Shown here: piece after piece, positions 9,245 to 17,702 of the stretch | Numbering within the stretch: position 1 is the stretch's first letter | Layout: each line of letters begins with the position of its first letter | Source: Homoserinimonas sp. OAct 916 | GTDB lineage: Bacteria; Actinomycetota; Actinomycetes; Actinomycetales; Microbacteriaceae | Direction of reading: 5' to 3' | Length of the DNA stretch: 64,000 nt | NCBI RefSeq assembly: GCF_003260275.1 | Contig: NZ_QJHB01000007.1 | Location: forward strand, 1 to 64,000 | Notes under the pieces: generated by a model | What the model saw: only the letters and a program-made list of their open reading frames with translations | Databases searched by the model: none | Told to the model about the DNA's origin: nothing | Made by a program: the position numbers and the translations under genes

Positions 9245-9966
9245 TCAGCCGACGGGGAGCCGGCACCGCAAGCCGCCGGCAGCCGAAGATCGAGCCGCAC
9301 ACGAGCAGTCTGGTTCGGTTGACCGATGCAGAGCGGCGAAGAGCCCATATGGTCGCGTCGGTTCTGCTCGACTATCCGGATGACGCCAGGCAGGAGAGTT
9401 TCGGCGTGGTCGTCCAAGCGGTCGCAACGCTCCCGGCGGCCATTGCAGAGCCGTTCAACCGGTTTCTCGAGGCGACCCGGGCGCTCGGTCCGCGCGAGTT
9501 GACCATCCACTACACGTCGACCTTCGACCAGAAGCGCAAGTGCAGCCCATACCTGACCTATTACGCAGCCGGTGACACCAGAAAACGCGGAATGGCTCTG
9601 GTTCGGTTCGTCGAGGCGTACCGGGCAGCCGGCTGGGAAGTCAACGACGGGGAACTGCCTGACTATCTGCCCACCGTGTTGGAATTCTCAGCACTCAGCG
9701 ATTCTCCGATCGCCCAGCAACTTCTCGCCTCCCACCGGGAGGGCATCGAGGTTCTGCGCGCCGCGCTCGAGAACGTCGAGAGCCCGTATTCACATATTTT
9801 GGATGCCATCTGCTACTCCCTCCCAAAGATCGACGACGCCACTCGGGAGCGGTATCTGAAACTCGTCGCCGAGGGGCCGCCGGTCGAAACCGTGGGGCTG
9901 ACCTTCCTCGGCACGCTGGCCCCCTTCGCCCCGCGTGGCGAAGCTCGCGAGGAGGTAAACGCATGA
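9241..9966 (+). CDS. narJ: Nitrate reductase molybdenum cofactor assembly chaperone
   Basis: A 241-residue TorD/NarJ-like chaperone needed for cofactor insertion into NarG and for attachment of NarGH to NarI; it is not part of the final enzyme. The typical FDQKRKCSPYLTYYAAGDTRKRG segment appears mid-protein. The N-terminal extension before LTDAERRRAHMVASVLLDYP is basic and low in similarity. It overlaps narH by ATGA at 9241 and narI by ATGA at 9963. Confidence 0.95.
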   Translation: MISRRGAGTASRRQPKIEPHTSSLVRLTDAERRRAHMVASVLLDYPDDARQESFGVVVQAVATLPAAIAEPFNRFLEATRALGPRELTIHYTSTFDQKRKCSPYLTYYAAGDTRKRGMALVRFVEAYRAAGWEVNDGELPDYLPTVLEFSALSDSPIAQQLLASHREGIEVLRAALENVESPYSHILDAICYSLPKIDDATRERYLKLVAEGPPVETVGLTFLGTLAPFAPRGEAREEVNA

Positions 9967-10814
9967 CCGTCACAGAGGTTCTCGCCTGGGTTGCGTTCCC
10001 ATACATCGCGGCCACATCCTTCTTCGCCGGGCATATCATCCGGTTTCGGTACGACAAATACGGCTGGACGTCCCGCTCGAGCCAGACCTACGAGAACAAA
10101 CTTTTGGCCTGGGGCTCGCCACTGTTCCACTACGGCATCTTCGGGGTGTTTGCCGGGCACGCCCTCGGCCTGTTCATCCCCCGGGAATGGACGGAAGCCA
10201 TCGGAATCGATGAACACGCGTACCACCTGATAGCTGTCTGGGGCGGCTCGATCGCCACCGCAGTGATGATCGCCGGTATCATCATTCTGCTGATCCGCCG
10301 CAGCACGGTGGGCCGGGTCGTGCGGGTCACCACCACCATGGACGTGGTCATGTACACCCTGCTGGTGGCGACCGTCGTGTTCGGTACTGCCGCACTGCTC
10401 AAGCACCAGATCTTCGGTGAAGCATTCAACTACCGGGGAACCATCTCGCCGTGGCTTCGCAGCCTGATGATCTTCCAACCGGATGTCACCTTGATGACCG
10501 GAGTGCCACTGGCGTTCCAACTGCACGTTCTGACGGCTGTCGCCCTGTTCCTGGTCTGGCCGTACACCCGCCTGGTTCACGTGCTGTCTGCGCCGTTCGG
10601 CTACCTGTTCCGCCCGTATGTCGTCTACCGCTCGCGCGACGCCCAACGGGGCGCCCGCAAGACACCTCGGGGCTGGGAGCACAGTTACACGGTGGAGTCA
10701 GACCCTGCTGGCTCGCGCTCCACTGATTCAGGCTCCATGGATTCAGGCTCCATGGATTCAGGCTCCACTGCTTCAGGCTCCAACCCGTCAGAGCGTGAAA
10801 GGGCCGGGAGATGA
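9963..10814 (+). CDS. narI: Respiratory nitrate reductase gamma (cytochrome b) subunit with repeat tail
   Basis: A 283-residue, five-helix heme-b membrane subunit that oxidises quinol and anchors NarGH. Histidines suited to heme ligation lie in FFAGHIIRFRYDKYGW, LFHYGIFGVFAGH, AFQLHVLT and TRLVHVLS. The family core ends near residue 240. Beyond it the protein has an unusual low-complexity serine-rich tail made by four 15-bp tandem repeats (10726-10785), roughly DSGSM repeated, which should lie on the cytoplasmic side. The tail is absent from typical NarI and looks like repeat expansion. The gene overlaps the next one by four bases (ATGA). Confidence 0.95.
   Translation: MTVTEVLAWVAFPYIAATSFFAGHIIRFRYDKYGWTSRSSQTYENKLLAWGSPLFHYGIFGVFAGHALGLFIPREWTEAIGIDEHAYHLIAVWGGSIATAVMIAGIIILLIRRSTVGRVVRVTTTMDVVMYTLLVATVVFGTAALLKHQIFGEAFNYRGTISPWLRSLMIFQPDVTLMTGVPLAFQLHVLTAVALFLVWPYTRLVHVLSAPFGYLFRPYVVYRSRDAQRGARKTPRGWEHSYTVESDPAGSRSTDSGSMDSGSMDSGSTASGSNPSERERAGR
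10726..10785. repeat. Four 15-bp tandem repeats in the narI 3' end
   Basis: Units of the form ATTCAGGCTCCATGG start at 10726, 10741, 10756 and 10771. The first two are identical and the last two diverge at their ends. The period is five codons, so copy number can change without a frameshift. Confidence 0.9.
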
Positions 10815-11953
10815 GCGATAGCCTCATCCCGGACGTCGAGCCGACAACGCTGCCGACCCCCAAAGAGCTCGAGCCGCTCCCAGACGGACGGGTCGGATCC
10901 TGGCTCGCCACACTGGACTCCGGCTACTTCGCCCTGGTGATGGCAACCGGGATCGTCTCGATCGGATCCAGGCTGCTCGGGCACGACCTCATCGCCGACA
11001 TCCTGCTGTATCTCACGGCCATCGCGTGGGTCGTCCTGCTGCTCGCCTATACGGTTCGGATCATTCGGTTTCCACGTCGTTTCGCAGCCGCTCTCAAAGC
11101 CCCCACCAGCGCTGTGGCGTATTTCACGGTCGTGGCCGGAACCAATGTTCTGTCCTCGGCCCTGATTCACTACGACATCTGGTGGCTGCTCGCGACGATC
11201 CTGGGCATTTTCGCGTTCCTGGTCTGGCTCGTGCTCACGTACGGCCTCTTCAGCTCTGTGGTGCTTGCCGGAAATCACCCGAAGCTCCGGGAGATCACCG
11301 GAGGTTGGCTGGTGTGGGTGGTCGGCACACAATCCGTCGCGGTACTCGCCACGACTCTCGCACCCCACCTGCCGTGGCCAATGGGAGCAAACATGCTCGG
11401 GTCCACGGCCGTGATGTTCTGGGGGGTCGGGGTGATTCTGTACCTGATCCTCGTGGTGATCATCTTCCTGCGGCTGTTCCTGATCGAGACCACGCCCCCG
11501 GAGATGGGACCCGCCTATTGGATCCTGATGGGGGCCACGGCGATCAGCGTGCGCGCGGCAGCCGGAATCCTCGATCTCGGCGTGAGCGAACCGACCTCCC
11601 TGCTGACGCACATGGAACCGTTTGTGGCCGGTTTCGCCGTGGTGCTGTGGTCGTTCGGGAGCTGGTTCATCCCGATGCTCGTGATCTTCGGGCTCTGGCG
11701 TCATTTCGTGCGCCGATACCCCGCGGGCTACGAGCCAAAGCTGTGGAGCATCGTGTTCCCCCTCGGCATGTACGCGGTTGCATCGGTCACACTCGGTCGC
11801 GCCATCGATTTCGAATTCATGCAACAGCTCGCCGCCGTGTGGGTCTGGTTCGGGATCGCTGCCTGGGTCATCGTCACGATCCTTCTGGTCATCGCGTTCG
11901 TCCGTGGCCTGAAACCACGCGCTCCGCAGGCTTCGGGCCCGAAAACCAGCTAA
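10811..11953 (+). CDS. TDT family (TehA/SLAC1-like) transporter in the nar operon
   Basis: A 380-residue integral membrane protein with about ten hydrophobic segments, matching the tellurite-resistance/dicarboxylate transporter (TDT) family, which includes TehA, Mae1 and plant SLAC1 anion channels. Typical segments are LDSGYFALVMATGIVSIG near residue 36 and FGSWFIPMLVIFGLWRHFVRR near residue 285. It overlaps narI by ATGA, so it belongs to the nitrate reductase operon and occupies the place where narK would be expected. SLAC1-type proteins conduct nitrate, so nitrate uptake, nitrite release or exchange is a reasonable inference; the substrate is not shown by sequence. The about 30-residue hydrophilic N-terminus is presumably cytoplasmic. 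Confidence 0.85.
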   Translation: MSDSLIPDVEPTTLPTPKELEPLPDGRVGSWLATLDSGYFALVMATGIVSIGSRLLGHDLIADILLYLTAIAWVVLLLAYTVRIIRFPRRFAAALKAPTSAVAYFTVVAGTNVLSSALIHYDIWWLLATILGIFAFLVWLVLTYGLFSSVVLAGNHPKLREITGGWLVWVVGTQSVAVLATTLAPHLPWPMGANMLGSTAVMFWGVGVILYLILVVIIFLRLFLIETTPPEMGPAYWILMGATAISVRAAAGILDLGVSEPTSLLTHMEPFVAGFAVVLWSFGSWFIPMLVIFGLWRHFVRRYPAGYEPKLWSIVFPLGMYAVASVTLGRAIDFEFMQQLAAVWVWFGIAAWVIVTILLVIAFVRGLKPRAPQASGPKTS

Positions 11954-12119
11954 TAGGGCGCTGAAATAGGAGGCGGGTGTTCCATCGACGGCATCATCAT
12001 CTCCGGCCTCCTCCCGGTCTTCGTGGAACCGGTCATCACTTCACGCGGTTGATGACTGACGGCTGACTCCTCTCGCCGTACCGGGTCTCCAGGCAGAGGT
12101 GGACCAAAAGTGTCAACGG

Positions 12120-12125
12120 TATACT
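12120..12125 (+). promoter_or_regulatory. Putative -10 box for a leaderless sufS-like mRNA
   Basis: TATACT ends seven bases before the ATG at 12132, so transcription would begin at or next to the start codon. No ribosome binding site is seen. A matching -35 box is not clear. The rest of the 11954-12131 gap shows nothing else I recognise. Confidence 0.4.
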
Positions 12126-12131
12126 GGCGCC

Positions 12132-13394
12132 ATGGCTCTGGACACCGAGTGCATTCGCGCAGACTTTCCGACACTCAGGCGTCACGTCAGTGATCGGCCC
12201 CTCGTGTATCTCGACTCGGCGGCAACCAGCCTCAAGCCGCTGGCCGTGCTGGATGCGGAACGCGACTTCTACGAGAACCGCAACTCTGCGGTTCACCGCG
12301 GCGCCCACACTCTCGCGGCGGAGGCCACAGAACTGTTCGAATCTGCGCGCGATCACATCGCACGATTCATCGGTGCCGAACCCAACGAGGTGGTCTGGGT
12401 GCCGGGCGCCACCGGCGCGCTGAACCTTCTGGCGTACTCGTTCTCCAACGCGAGCGCCGGTATGGGCGGAGACGAGGCACACCGTTTTCGGCTCGGCCCC
12501 GGCGACGAGATCGTGGTCACCGAGCAGGAGCACCACGCGAACCTGATCCCGTGGCAAGAACTTGCGGGGCGCACGGGGGCCTCGTTGCGGTACATTCCGG
12601 TTGACGACGATGGCCGGTTGCAGATGGATGAGGCAACGGCGCTCATCGGCGAGCGGGTCAAAGTGCTCGCTTTCACGCACGTCTCCAACGTGTTGGGCTC
12701 TGTCACCCCGGTTGCCGAACTGGTCGCCCTGGCCAGGGCAGTCGGTGCCCTCGTCGTGCTCGACGCCTGCCAGTCTGCGCCTCATCTTCCGTTGGACGTG
12801 AAAGCCCTCGATGTCGACTTCGCCGTGCTCAGTGGCCACAAGATGTTGGGTCCTCTCGGCATCGGGGTTCTCTACGGCCGTGCCGACCTGTTGAACGCCA
12901 TGCCGCCGTTTCTCACCGGTGGGTCGATGATCACGAGCGTGACCATGGAGAGCGCAGAATTCCTGCCGTCGCCGGCCCGTTTCGAAGCCGGAACGCAGCC
13001 GGTTGCCCAAGCGATCTCGTTGGCAGCAGCTGCCCACTACCTTGATGGTCTCGGTATGGCCCGGGTGCACGAACGTGATGCCGAACTGGGCCAGATGCTC
13101 GTTCGTGGTCTCACCGAGATTCCGGGAATCCGGGTGCTCGGACCGGCCGCGGGTGAGGACCGTGTGGGGCTGGCGAGCTTCGCGGTCGATGGCGTTCACC
13201 CACACGACGTCGGGCAGTTCCTGGATGATCTCGGTATCGCCGTTCGGGTCGGACACCACTGTGCCCAACCGCTGCATCGCAGACTCGGGCTGCCGGCGTC
13301 CACTCGCGCGAGCACCTACGTGTACACGACGGATGACGAAGTGCAGGCCTTCATCGACGGTGTCTCCGAGGTGCGCGGGTACTTCCGAGTCTGA
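12132..13394 (+). CDS. Cysteine desulfurase, SufS/CsdA (class V aminotransferase) type
   Basis: A 420-residue PLP enzyme that takes sulfur from L-cysteine, giving alanine and a protein persulfide for Fe-S or other sulfur cofactors. The PLP lysine is K237 in LSGHKMLGPLG, and the catalytic persulfide cysteine is C377 in RVGHHCAQPLHRRLG, placing it in the SufS (group II) branch. The EQEHHANLIPW and VLDACQSAPHLPLD motifs are also present. The ATG at 12132 is chosen because upstream sequence lacks family similarity and a -10-like TATACT lies just before it. No other suf genes are adjacent, so this is likely a second, stand-alone desulfurase. Its Fe-S output would suit the neighbouring nitrate reductase (inference). 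Confidence 0.9.
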   Translation: MALDTECIRADFPTLRRHVSDRPLVYLDSAATSLKPLAVLDAERDFYENRNSAVHRGAHTLAAEATELFESARDHIARFIGAEPNEVVWVPGATGALNLLAYSFSNASAGMGGDEAHRFRLGPGDEIVVTEQEHHANLIPWQELAGRTGASLRYIPVDDDGRLQMDEATALIGERVKVLAFTHVSNVLGSVTPVAELVALARAVGALVVLDACQSAPHLPLDVKALDVDFAVLSGHKMLGPLGIGVLYGRADLLNAMPPFLTGGSMITSVTMESAEFLPSPARFEAGTQPVAQAISLAAAAHYLDGLGMARVHERDAELGQMLVRGLTEIPGIRVLGPAAGEDRVGLASFAVDGVHPHDVGQFLDDLGIAVRVGHHCAQPLHRRLGLPASTRASTYVYTTDDEVQAFIDGVSEVRGYFRV

Positions 13395-13467
13395 GCCGGG
13401 GTGAGCACCTCGCGATTCACCCCTCGCCCTTCACGCCCTGGCCCCACAGCCCGCGAGTGCTTCCTGA

Positions 13468-14019
13468 TCAGTCGTGACTGACGGGCTCCTCGGCGCCTTC
13501 GGCGGCCTGCCGTGCCAGCACAAATACCAGATCAGAAAGGCGGTTCAGGTACTTCTGGGCGTGCTCGCTCACCACGTGACCCGCCTCCTTGGCGCGCAGC
13601 GTGTGACGCTCCGCACGTCGCACCACGGTTCGGGCCACGTCGATCGCCGCCTCCAGCGGTGTCGTTCCCGGAACCAGGAACACCGGCCGCAGCGGATGCT
13701 CCCGGGTCAGGTCATCGATGAGTTGCTCGAGCCCGGTCACCATCGAGGCCTCCGCGAGAGAGATCCCCGGCTTCAGGCGATCCCGATGCGAGGGATTGAC
13801 GGAGAGGTCGGCGGCAACGATGAACAGCTCCCGCTGGACGCGCAGCAGGATCTGGGCGATCTGTGGGTCTGGGCATCCGGCTCTGGCCACGCCGAGCGTC
13901 GACACGGCTTCGTCGATGTCGCCCAGCGCTTCGACGAGTTCGCCCCCCTTGGCCACGCGGCCACCGTACAACTGCCCCGTCGTACCGTCGTCCCCGGTCT
14001 TCGTGTATACCCGAGCCAT
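13468..14019 (-). CDS. Cob(I)alamin adenosyltransferase (PduO type)
   Basis: A 183-residue ATP:corrinoid adenosyltransferase that makes adenosylcobalamin from cob(I)alamin and ATP. The ATP-binding N-terminus TKTGDDGTTGQLYGGRV is the PduO-type signature. The later LEAAIDVARTVVRRAERH and the final YLNRLSDLVFVLARQ complete the trimeric active site. It is divergent from the riboswitch-controlled B12 transporter operon and about 4.6 kb from the B12-dependent ribonucleotide reductase that uses the product, so the location fits its job. The plus-strand riboswitch does not cover this gene, so it may not be B12-repressed. Confidence 0.93.
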   Translation of the reverse strand: MARVYTKTGDDGTTGQLYGGRVAKGGELVEALGDIDEAVSTLGVARAGCPDPQIAQILLRVQRELFIVAADLSVNPSHRDRLKPGISLAEASMVTGLEQLIDDLTREHPLRPVFLVPGTTPLEAAIDVARTVVRRAERHTLRAKEAGHVVSEHAQKYLNRLSDLVFVLARQAAEGAEEPVSHD

Positions 14020-14059
14020 CCCGATCGCCTCCCAATACGCTCTGACGCTAGGCTGGCAA

Positions 14060-14185
14060 CGTCACCTGTATTCTAAGGTGGCACAACTCCTGTGGAGGGA
14101 AAACCGGTTGAATTCCGGTGCTGACCCGCAACCGTGAGACGGCCCACTGCCGTCGAGCCGGGCTACCTGTTTCGGGAGTGCACGA
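14060..14185 (+). ncRNA. Cobalamin riboswitch
   Basis: The stretch matches the conserved cobalamin aptamer. GGAGGGAAAACCGG at about 14095 is followed by TTGAATTCCGGTGCTGACC and CGCAACCGTGAGAC. A CCCACTGCC segment (14142-14150) and a B12-box-like AGCCGGGCTACCTG (14156-14169) complete it. It lies on the plus strand about 120 bases before the ECF operon, so it should shut down transporter synthesis when adenosylcobalamin is abundant. Boundaries are approximate. Confidence 0.92.
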
Positions 14186-14281
14186 CACCTCTTGATCGCC
14201 GTGGTCTGCGAGACGGAGTTCGAAGCGCTCAGCTGTCGGAATCAACCATCACGTCACTGGCAGAGCAGGTTTCGAACCAAC

Positions 14282-14306
14282 CGTGGGCCCCTACGTAAGG
14301 CCCACG
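14282..14306 (+). promoter_or_regulatory. Hairpin masking the ribosome binding site (riboswitch expression platform)
   Basis: CGTGGGCC (14282-14289) pairs perfectly with GGCCCACG (14299-14306) around a 9-base loop. The ribosome binding site TAAGG (14296-14300) lies partly in the loop and partly in the right arm, and the arm abuts the ATG at 14307. Downstream of a cobalamin aptamer this is the expected layout of a translational off-switch. The mechanism is inferred. Confidence 0.65.
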
Positions 14307-15044
14307 ATGTTCGCCCTGAGTTTCCTCTCGCCCCGAGTTTTCCGCGCCAGGTTCCGGGTGCAGCGGGAGGCGCCCGCCGCCGTCGTTGCACTGATTGTCG
14401 TCGCGCTGATCGCCTTCGGCATGATGCTGGCCGGGGTATTCGTCGGCACACCGGCATTCGCGACCGACGGTGCGGCAACCGGGGCCTGCGGCAATGAGAC
14501 CGGGGTCACGGTCGTGGTTGACTTCACCGACTTGGGCGGCGACATCGAGATCGGCTGCGCCACGGAAGCCCCCGAGAGCGGGCGTTCTGCGCTCACCGCC
14601 GCGGGCTTCACGTCTGCCGACTCGCAGCCGGGATTCCTCTGCTCGATCAACTCGATGCCCGACCCGTGCCCGACCACGTTCGAGGGATCGTTCTGGTCGT
14701 ACTGGCACAGCGCGCCGAACGGTGAATGGACGAGTTACCAGGTCGGTGCCGATACGAGTACGCCTGTACCCGGTGAGTTGGAGGGCTGGCGCTACAGCGA
14801 CGGCACGGTCGGGCCGCGCATCGAGCCCGCGGCAGTGGTCGTGACCGAGCAAGTGGAACCATCGGCGGAACCATCGGCGGTCGCGGCTCCTGGTCCCGTG
14901 ACGACATCGCCGTCGGTCGCGACCCAGAGCAGCACGTTGGTGATCATCACCGCCGGGTTCGCGGCCATTGTGGCCGCCCTCGCCGTCTGGTTCATCGTGC
15001 GCGCGCGCCGCCGCTCGGCCGGGGCGGGTAACGACGGCGACTGA
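14307..15044 (+). CDS. Exported, membrane-anchored protein of the SCO2322/DUF4430-like type
   Basis: A 245-residue protein with a hydrophobic export segment (about residues 25-45, ending near GTPAFA), an extracellular domain and a C-terminal membrane helix (about 212-234) followed by RARRRS. The domain contains GFLCSINSMPDPCP and FWSYWHSAPNGEWTSYQ, then a GELEGWRYSDG segment. This resembles the transcobalamin-like DUF4430/SCO2322 proteins found with ECF transporters. It is the first gene after the cobalamin riboswitch, so a cell-surface cobalamin- or corrinoid-binding role is likely but inferred. The ATG at 14307 follows TAAGG by six bases, and that site is held in a hairpin. Confidence 0.8.
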   Translation: MFALSFLSPRVFRARFRVQREAPAAVVALIVVALIAFGMMLAGVFVGTPAFATDGAATGACGNETGVTVVVDFTDLGGDIEIGCATEAPESGRSALTAAGFTSADSQPGFLCSINSMPDPCPTTFEGSFWSYWHSAPNGEWTSYQVGADTSTPVPGELEGWRYSDGTVGPRIEPAAVVVTEQVEPSAEPSAVAAPGPVTTSPSVATQSSTLVIITAGFAAIVAALAVWFIVRARRRSAGAGNDGD

Positions 15045-15048
15045 GACC

Positions 15049-16056
15049 GTGCATCCGATCTCGTGGTGGGTGTGGGCGATGGGACTCGCCGTCGCCACCA
15101 CTCGCTCGCCCGGGCTCCTCTCCACGGCGTTTTTGATCGCAGCGATCGTGATCGTCGTGGCCGGGTGCCAGGACGACTCCGTGTTCGCTCGCGCTTTTCC
15201 GGCCTACCTCGCTCTGGCCGCTGCAGTCGTCGTCTTCAGGATGATCTTCTACATCCTCGTGGGCATCAAGGGTGCAGGCGCCGTACTCATCCCGTTGCCC
15301 CAGATACCCCTTCCGGATTGGGCGGGCGGGATCGGCCTGCTCGGCCCGGTGTCGGCATCAGGGCTGGTGGCTGCACTGTCTGCCGGGCTCGCCCTGGCCG
15401 CACTGCTGTTGTGCTTCGGGGCCGCCGTTTCGCTCACGAACCCTCAGAGAACACTGCGCAGCCTGCCCGCCTCTCTCCACCTGCTGGGCACCTCGGCGGT
15501 GGTCGCCATGACGCTCGCCCCACAATTGGTGTCTTCCTGGAAGCGGGTGCGGCGAGCGCAACACCTGCGTGGCAGAAGACTCACCGGCGCTCACGCCGTT
15601 GCGGCGACCACTCTCCCCGTGCTGCAGGATGCGCTGGAGAGATCGCTGTCGCTCGCCGCCTCGATGGACTCACGCGGCTACGCTCGCGTGCACAAAGGCA
15701 GCAGCGCACTTGTGCTCTGGCTCATGGTCGGGGCGCTCGTCGGCGCGGCGGTGGGAACCTATGCGTTGCTCGACGGCACCGGCCCCGGTTGGCTGGCCGT
15801 GCCGCTGCTCGTGGCCGGCGCCGGCGCTGCGGTTGCCGGTTCGGTGATCGCGTCCAGGCGCATCCTCACCACCAGGTTCCGGCCAGACCCCTGGCGCCTG
15901 CGTGAAACCGTCACCGCCGGTGTCGGCCTGCTGATCGCCGGGCTGGCGTTCTTCGTGCCGCAACTGGGAGCCGGGGCGTTCGCCGGCCTGTCGCTGACCT
16001 TCGTATTGTGCGCCTTGTTGGCGATGACTCCGATCCTGGTGGTGGATACTCGATGA
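15049..16056 (+). CDS. ECF transporter transmembrane (T) component, CbiQ/EcfT family
   Basis: A 335-residue membrane protein that couples the ATPases to the substrate-binding S component. Several hydrophobic segments are followed by the EcfT coupling motif, here SMDSRGYARV at about residues 204-213. A GTG at 15049, just after the stop of the previous gene, is the likely start. The frame is open further upstream, but that part overlaps the preceding gene. No strong ribosome binding site is seen, so it is probably translated by coupling. The ECF ATPase starts inside its stop (ATGA at 16053). Confidence 0.88.
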   Translation: MHPISWWVWAMGLAVATTRSPGLLSTAFLIAAIVIVVAGCQDDSVFARAFPAYLALAAAVVVFRMIFYILVGIKGAGAVLIPLPQIPLPDWAGGIGLLGPVSASGLVAALSAGLALAALLLCFGAAVSLTNPQRTLRSLPASLHLLGTSAVVAMTLAPQLVSSWKRVRRAQHLRGRRLTGAHAVAATTLPVLQDALERSLSLAASMDSRGYARVHKGSSALVLWLMVGALVGAAVGTYALLDGTGPGWLAVPLLVAGAGAAVAGSVIASRRILTTRFRPDPWRLRETVTAGVGLLIAGLAFFVPQLGAGAFAGLSLTFVLCALLAMTPILVVDTR

Positions 16057-17702
16057 TTCGATTGCACCGGGTAGGTTTCGCATATCCGGATTCCCCCGCC
16101 CCCATACTGCACGACGTGAACCTGACGATCCCCGAGGGGGAGTTGTGCCTGGTCATCGGCGCGACCGGGTCGGGCAAGTCGACCCTGCTTCAGATTGTGA
16201 ACGGGTTGGCGCCTCACTTCACCGGCGGACACCTGGATGGAACGGTCACGGTCGGCGGGCTCGACACACGCAGTCATCCGCCACGAGACCTTGCGGGGAC
16301 CGTTGGGGTGGTCGGCCAGAACCCGGCCGCGGGTTTTGTCACCGATCGGGTCGACGACGAGCTCGCCTACAGCATGGAACAACTCGGAATCGCCGACTCG
16401 GTGATGCGCAAACGCGTCGAAGAGGTCATCGACCTGCTCGCACTCGGCCCCCTCAGGCGCCGGGCGCTGTCAGAGCTGTCTGCCGGCGAGCAGCAGCGCG
16501 TCGCGATCGGCTCGGCGCTGACCGCCCACCCGCGCGTGCTCGTGCTGGACGAACCGACCTCGGCCCTGGACCCGACCGGCGCCGAAGAAGTTCTGGCGGC
16601 GATCCTGCGCCTCGTCGACGACCTCGGGGTGACGGTGCTGCTGGCCGAGCACCGACTTGAACGGGTCATCCAGTATGCGGATTCCATCGCCCGTGTCACC
16701 GACGACGGCCGGGTGCTGCATGGCGCTCCGGTCGAGGTTCTCGCCGATTCTCCCATCGCTCCACCCATCATCGAGCTCGGTCGGCTCGCCGGGTGGAGCC
16801 CCTTGCCCCGGTCGATCCGGGACGCACGCCGTCAGGCCACGGGGTTACGCCAGCAGGTGCGTGAGCAGCTGCAGCTGGCGCCATCGGTCGCGCCGACCCA
16901 CGCGGCTGGAACCAGTGGGCGAACAGCCTTGAAGGCGCAGAGGCTTCGTGTTCGGTACGGTCAGGTCACCGCGGTTGCCGACGTCGACCTGAGCCTTTGC
17001 GCGGGCGAGTTGACGGCCGTGATGGGGCGCAACGGATCCGGAAAGTCATCGCTGCTGTGGGCGCTTCAGGGCACCGGGGTGCGAAGCGGCGGGACCGTGC
17101 ACCTTGTGGGAGAGGCGGGCTCGACCGGGTACCTCGACCCGGCCGAGCTTTCTGGGCCTGACGCGATCCGGCAGATCGCCCTCGTGCCGCAGAACCCCTC
17201 CGACCTGCTCTACCTGGACTCGGTGCTCGCGGAATGCCGGGAGTCAGACACGACGACCGGCGCCGCGCCCGGAACCACCCGAGCCACCCTGGATCGTCTC
17301 TCGCCGGGTCTTTCTTCCTCCTCTCACCCCCGCGACCTCTCCGAGGGCCAACGCTTGGCCCTGGTTCTGGCCATCCAGCTCGCGGCCACTCCTCGTGTTC
17401 TGCTGTTGGATGAACCGACGCGCGGACTCGACTATGCGGCCAAGCGCCGCCTGGGCGAAGTGCTTGCGGAGCACACCGCGGCCGGGGCCGCCGTTCTGCT
17501 GTCGAGCCACGATGTCGAGTTCGTCGCCAATATCGCCGATCGGGTCCTGGTTCTGGCCGACGGCGAAATCATCACCGACGGGCCGGTGGGCGAGGTTCTG
17601 ACAGCGAGCCCGAGTTTCGCCCCACAGGTCGCCAAGATCCTGCGGCCACTTCCGGTGCTCGTCGTCGATACGGTGCGGGCGGCCCTCGGGGCAGCGCCGT
17701 GA
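16053..17702 (+). CDS. ECF transporter ATPase, two ABC domains fused
   Basis: A 549-residue protein with two complete ABC ATPase domains in one chain, replacing the usual EcfA1/EcfA2 pair. Domain 1 has Walker A GATGSGKST, signature LSAGEQQR and Walker B VLVLDEPTSALDP. Domain 2 (from about residue 290) has GRNGSGKSS, DLSEGQRLA and VLLLDEPTRGLDYA. A poorly conserved linker lies between them. It powers uptake by the T and S components encoded on either side. It overlaps both neighbours by four bases (ATGA and GTGA), so all four transporter genes form one transcript under the riboswitch. Confidence 0.94.
   Translation: MIRLHRVGFAYPDSPAPILHDVNLTIPEGELCLVIGATGSGKSTLLQIVNGLAPHFTGGHLDGTVTVGGLDTRSHPPRDLAGTVGVVGQNPAAGFVTDRVDDELAYSMEQLGIADSVMRKRVEEVIDLLALGPLRRRALSELSAGEQQRVAIGSALTAHPRVLVLDEPTSALDPTGAEEVLAAILRLVDDLGVTVLLAEHRLERVIQYADSIARVTDDGRVLHGAPVEVLADSPIAPPIIELGRLAGWSPLPRSIRDARRQATGLRQQVREQLQLAPSVAPTHAAGTSGRTALKAQRLRVRYGQVTAVADVDLSLCAGELTAVMGRNGSGKSSLLWALQGTGVRSGGTVHLVGEAGSTGYLDPAELSGPDAIRQIALVPQNPSDLLYLDSVLAECRESDTTTGAAPGTTRATLDRLSPGLSSSSHPRDLSEGQRLALVLAIQLAATPRVLLLDEPTRGLDYAAKRRLGEVLAEHTAAGAAVLLSSHDVEFVANIADRVLVLADGEIITDGPVGEVLTASPSFAPQVAKILRPLPVLVVDTVRAALGAAP

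Noticed and set aside
12036-13277. Long open frame on the minus strand opposite the cysteine desulfurase
   Set aside because: Shadow frame of a high-GC gene; the plus-strand protein has all catalytic residues and family similarity.
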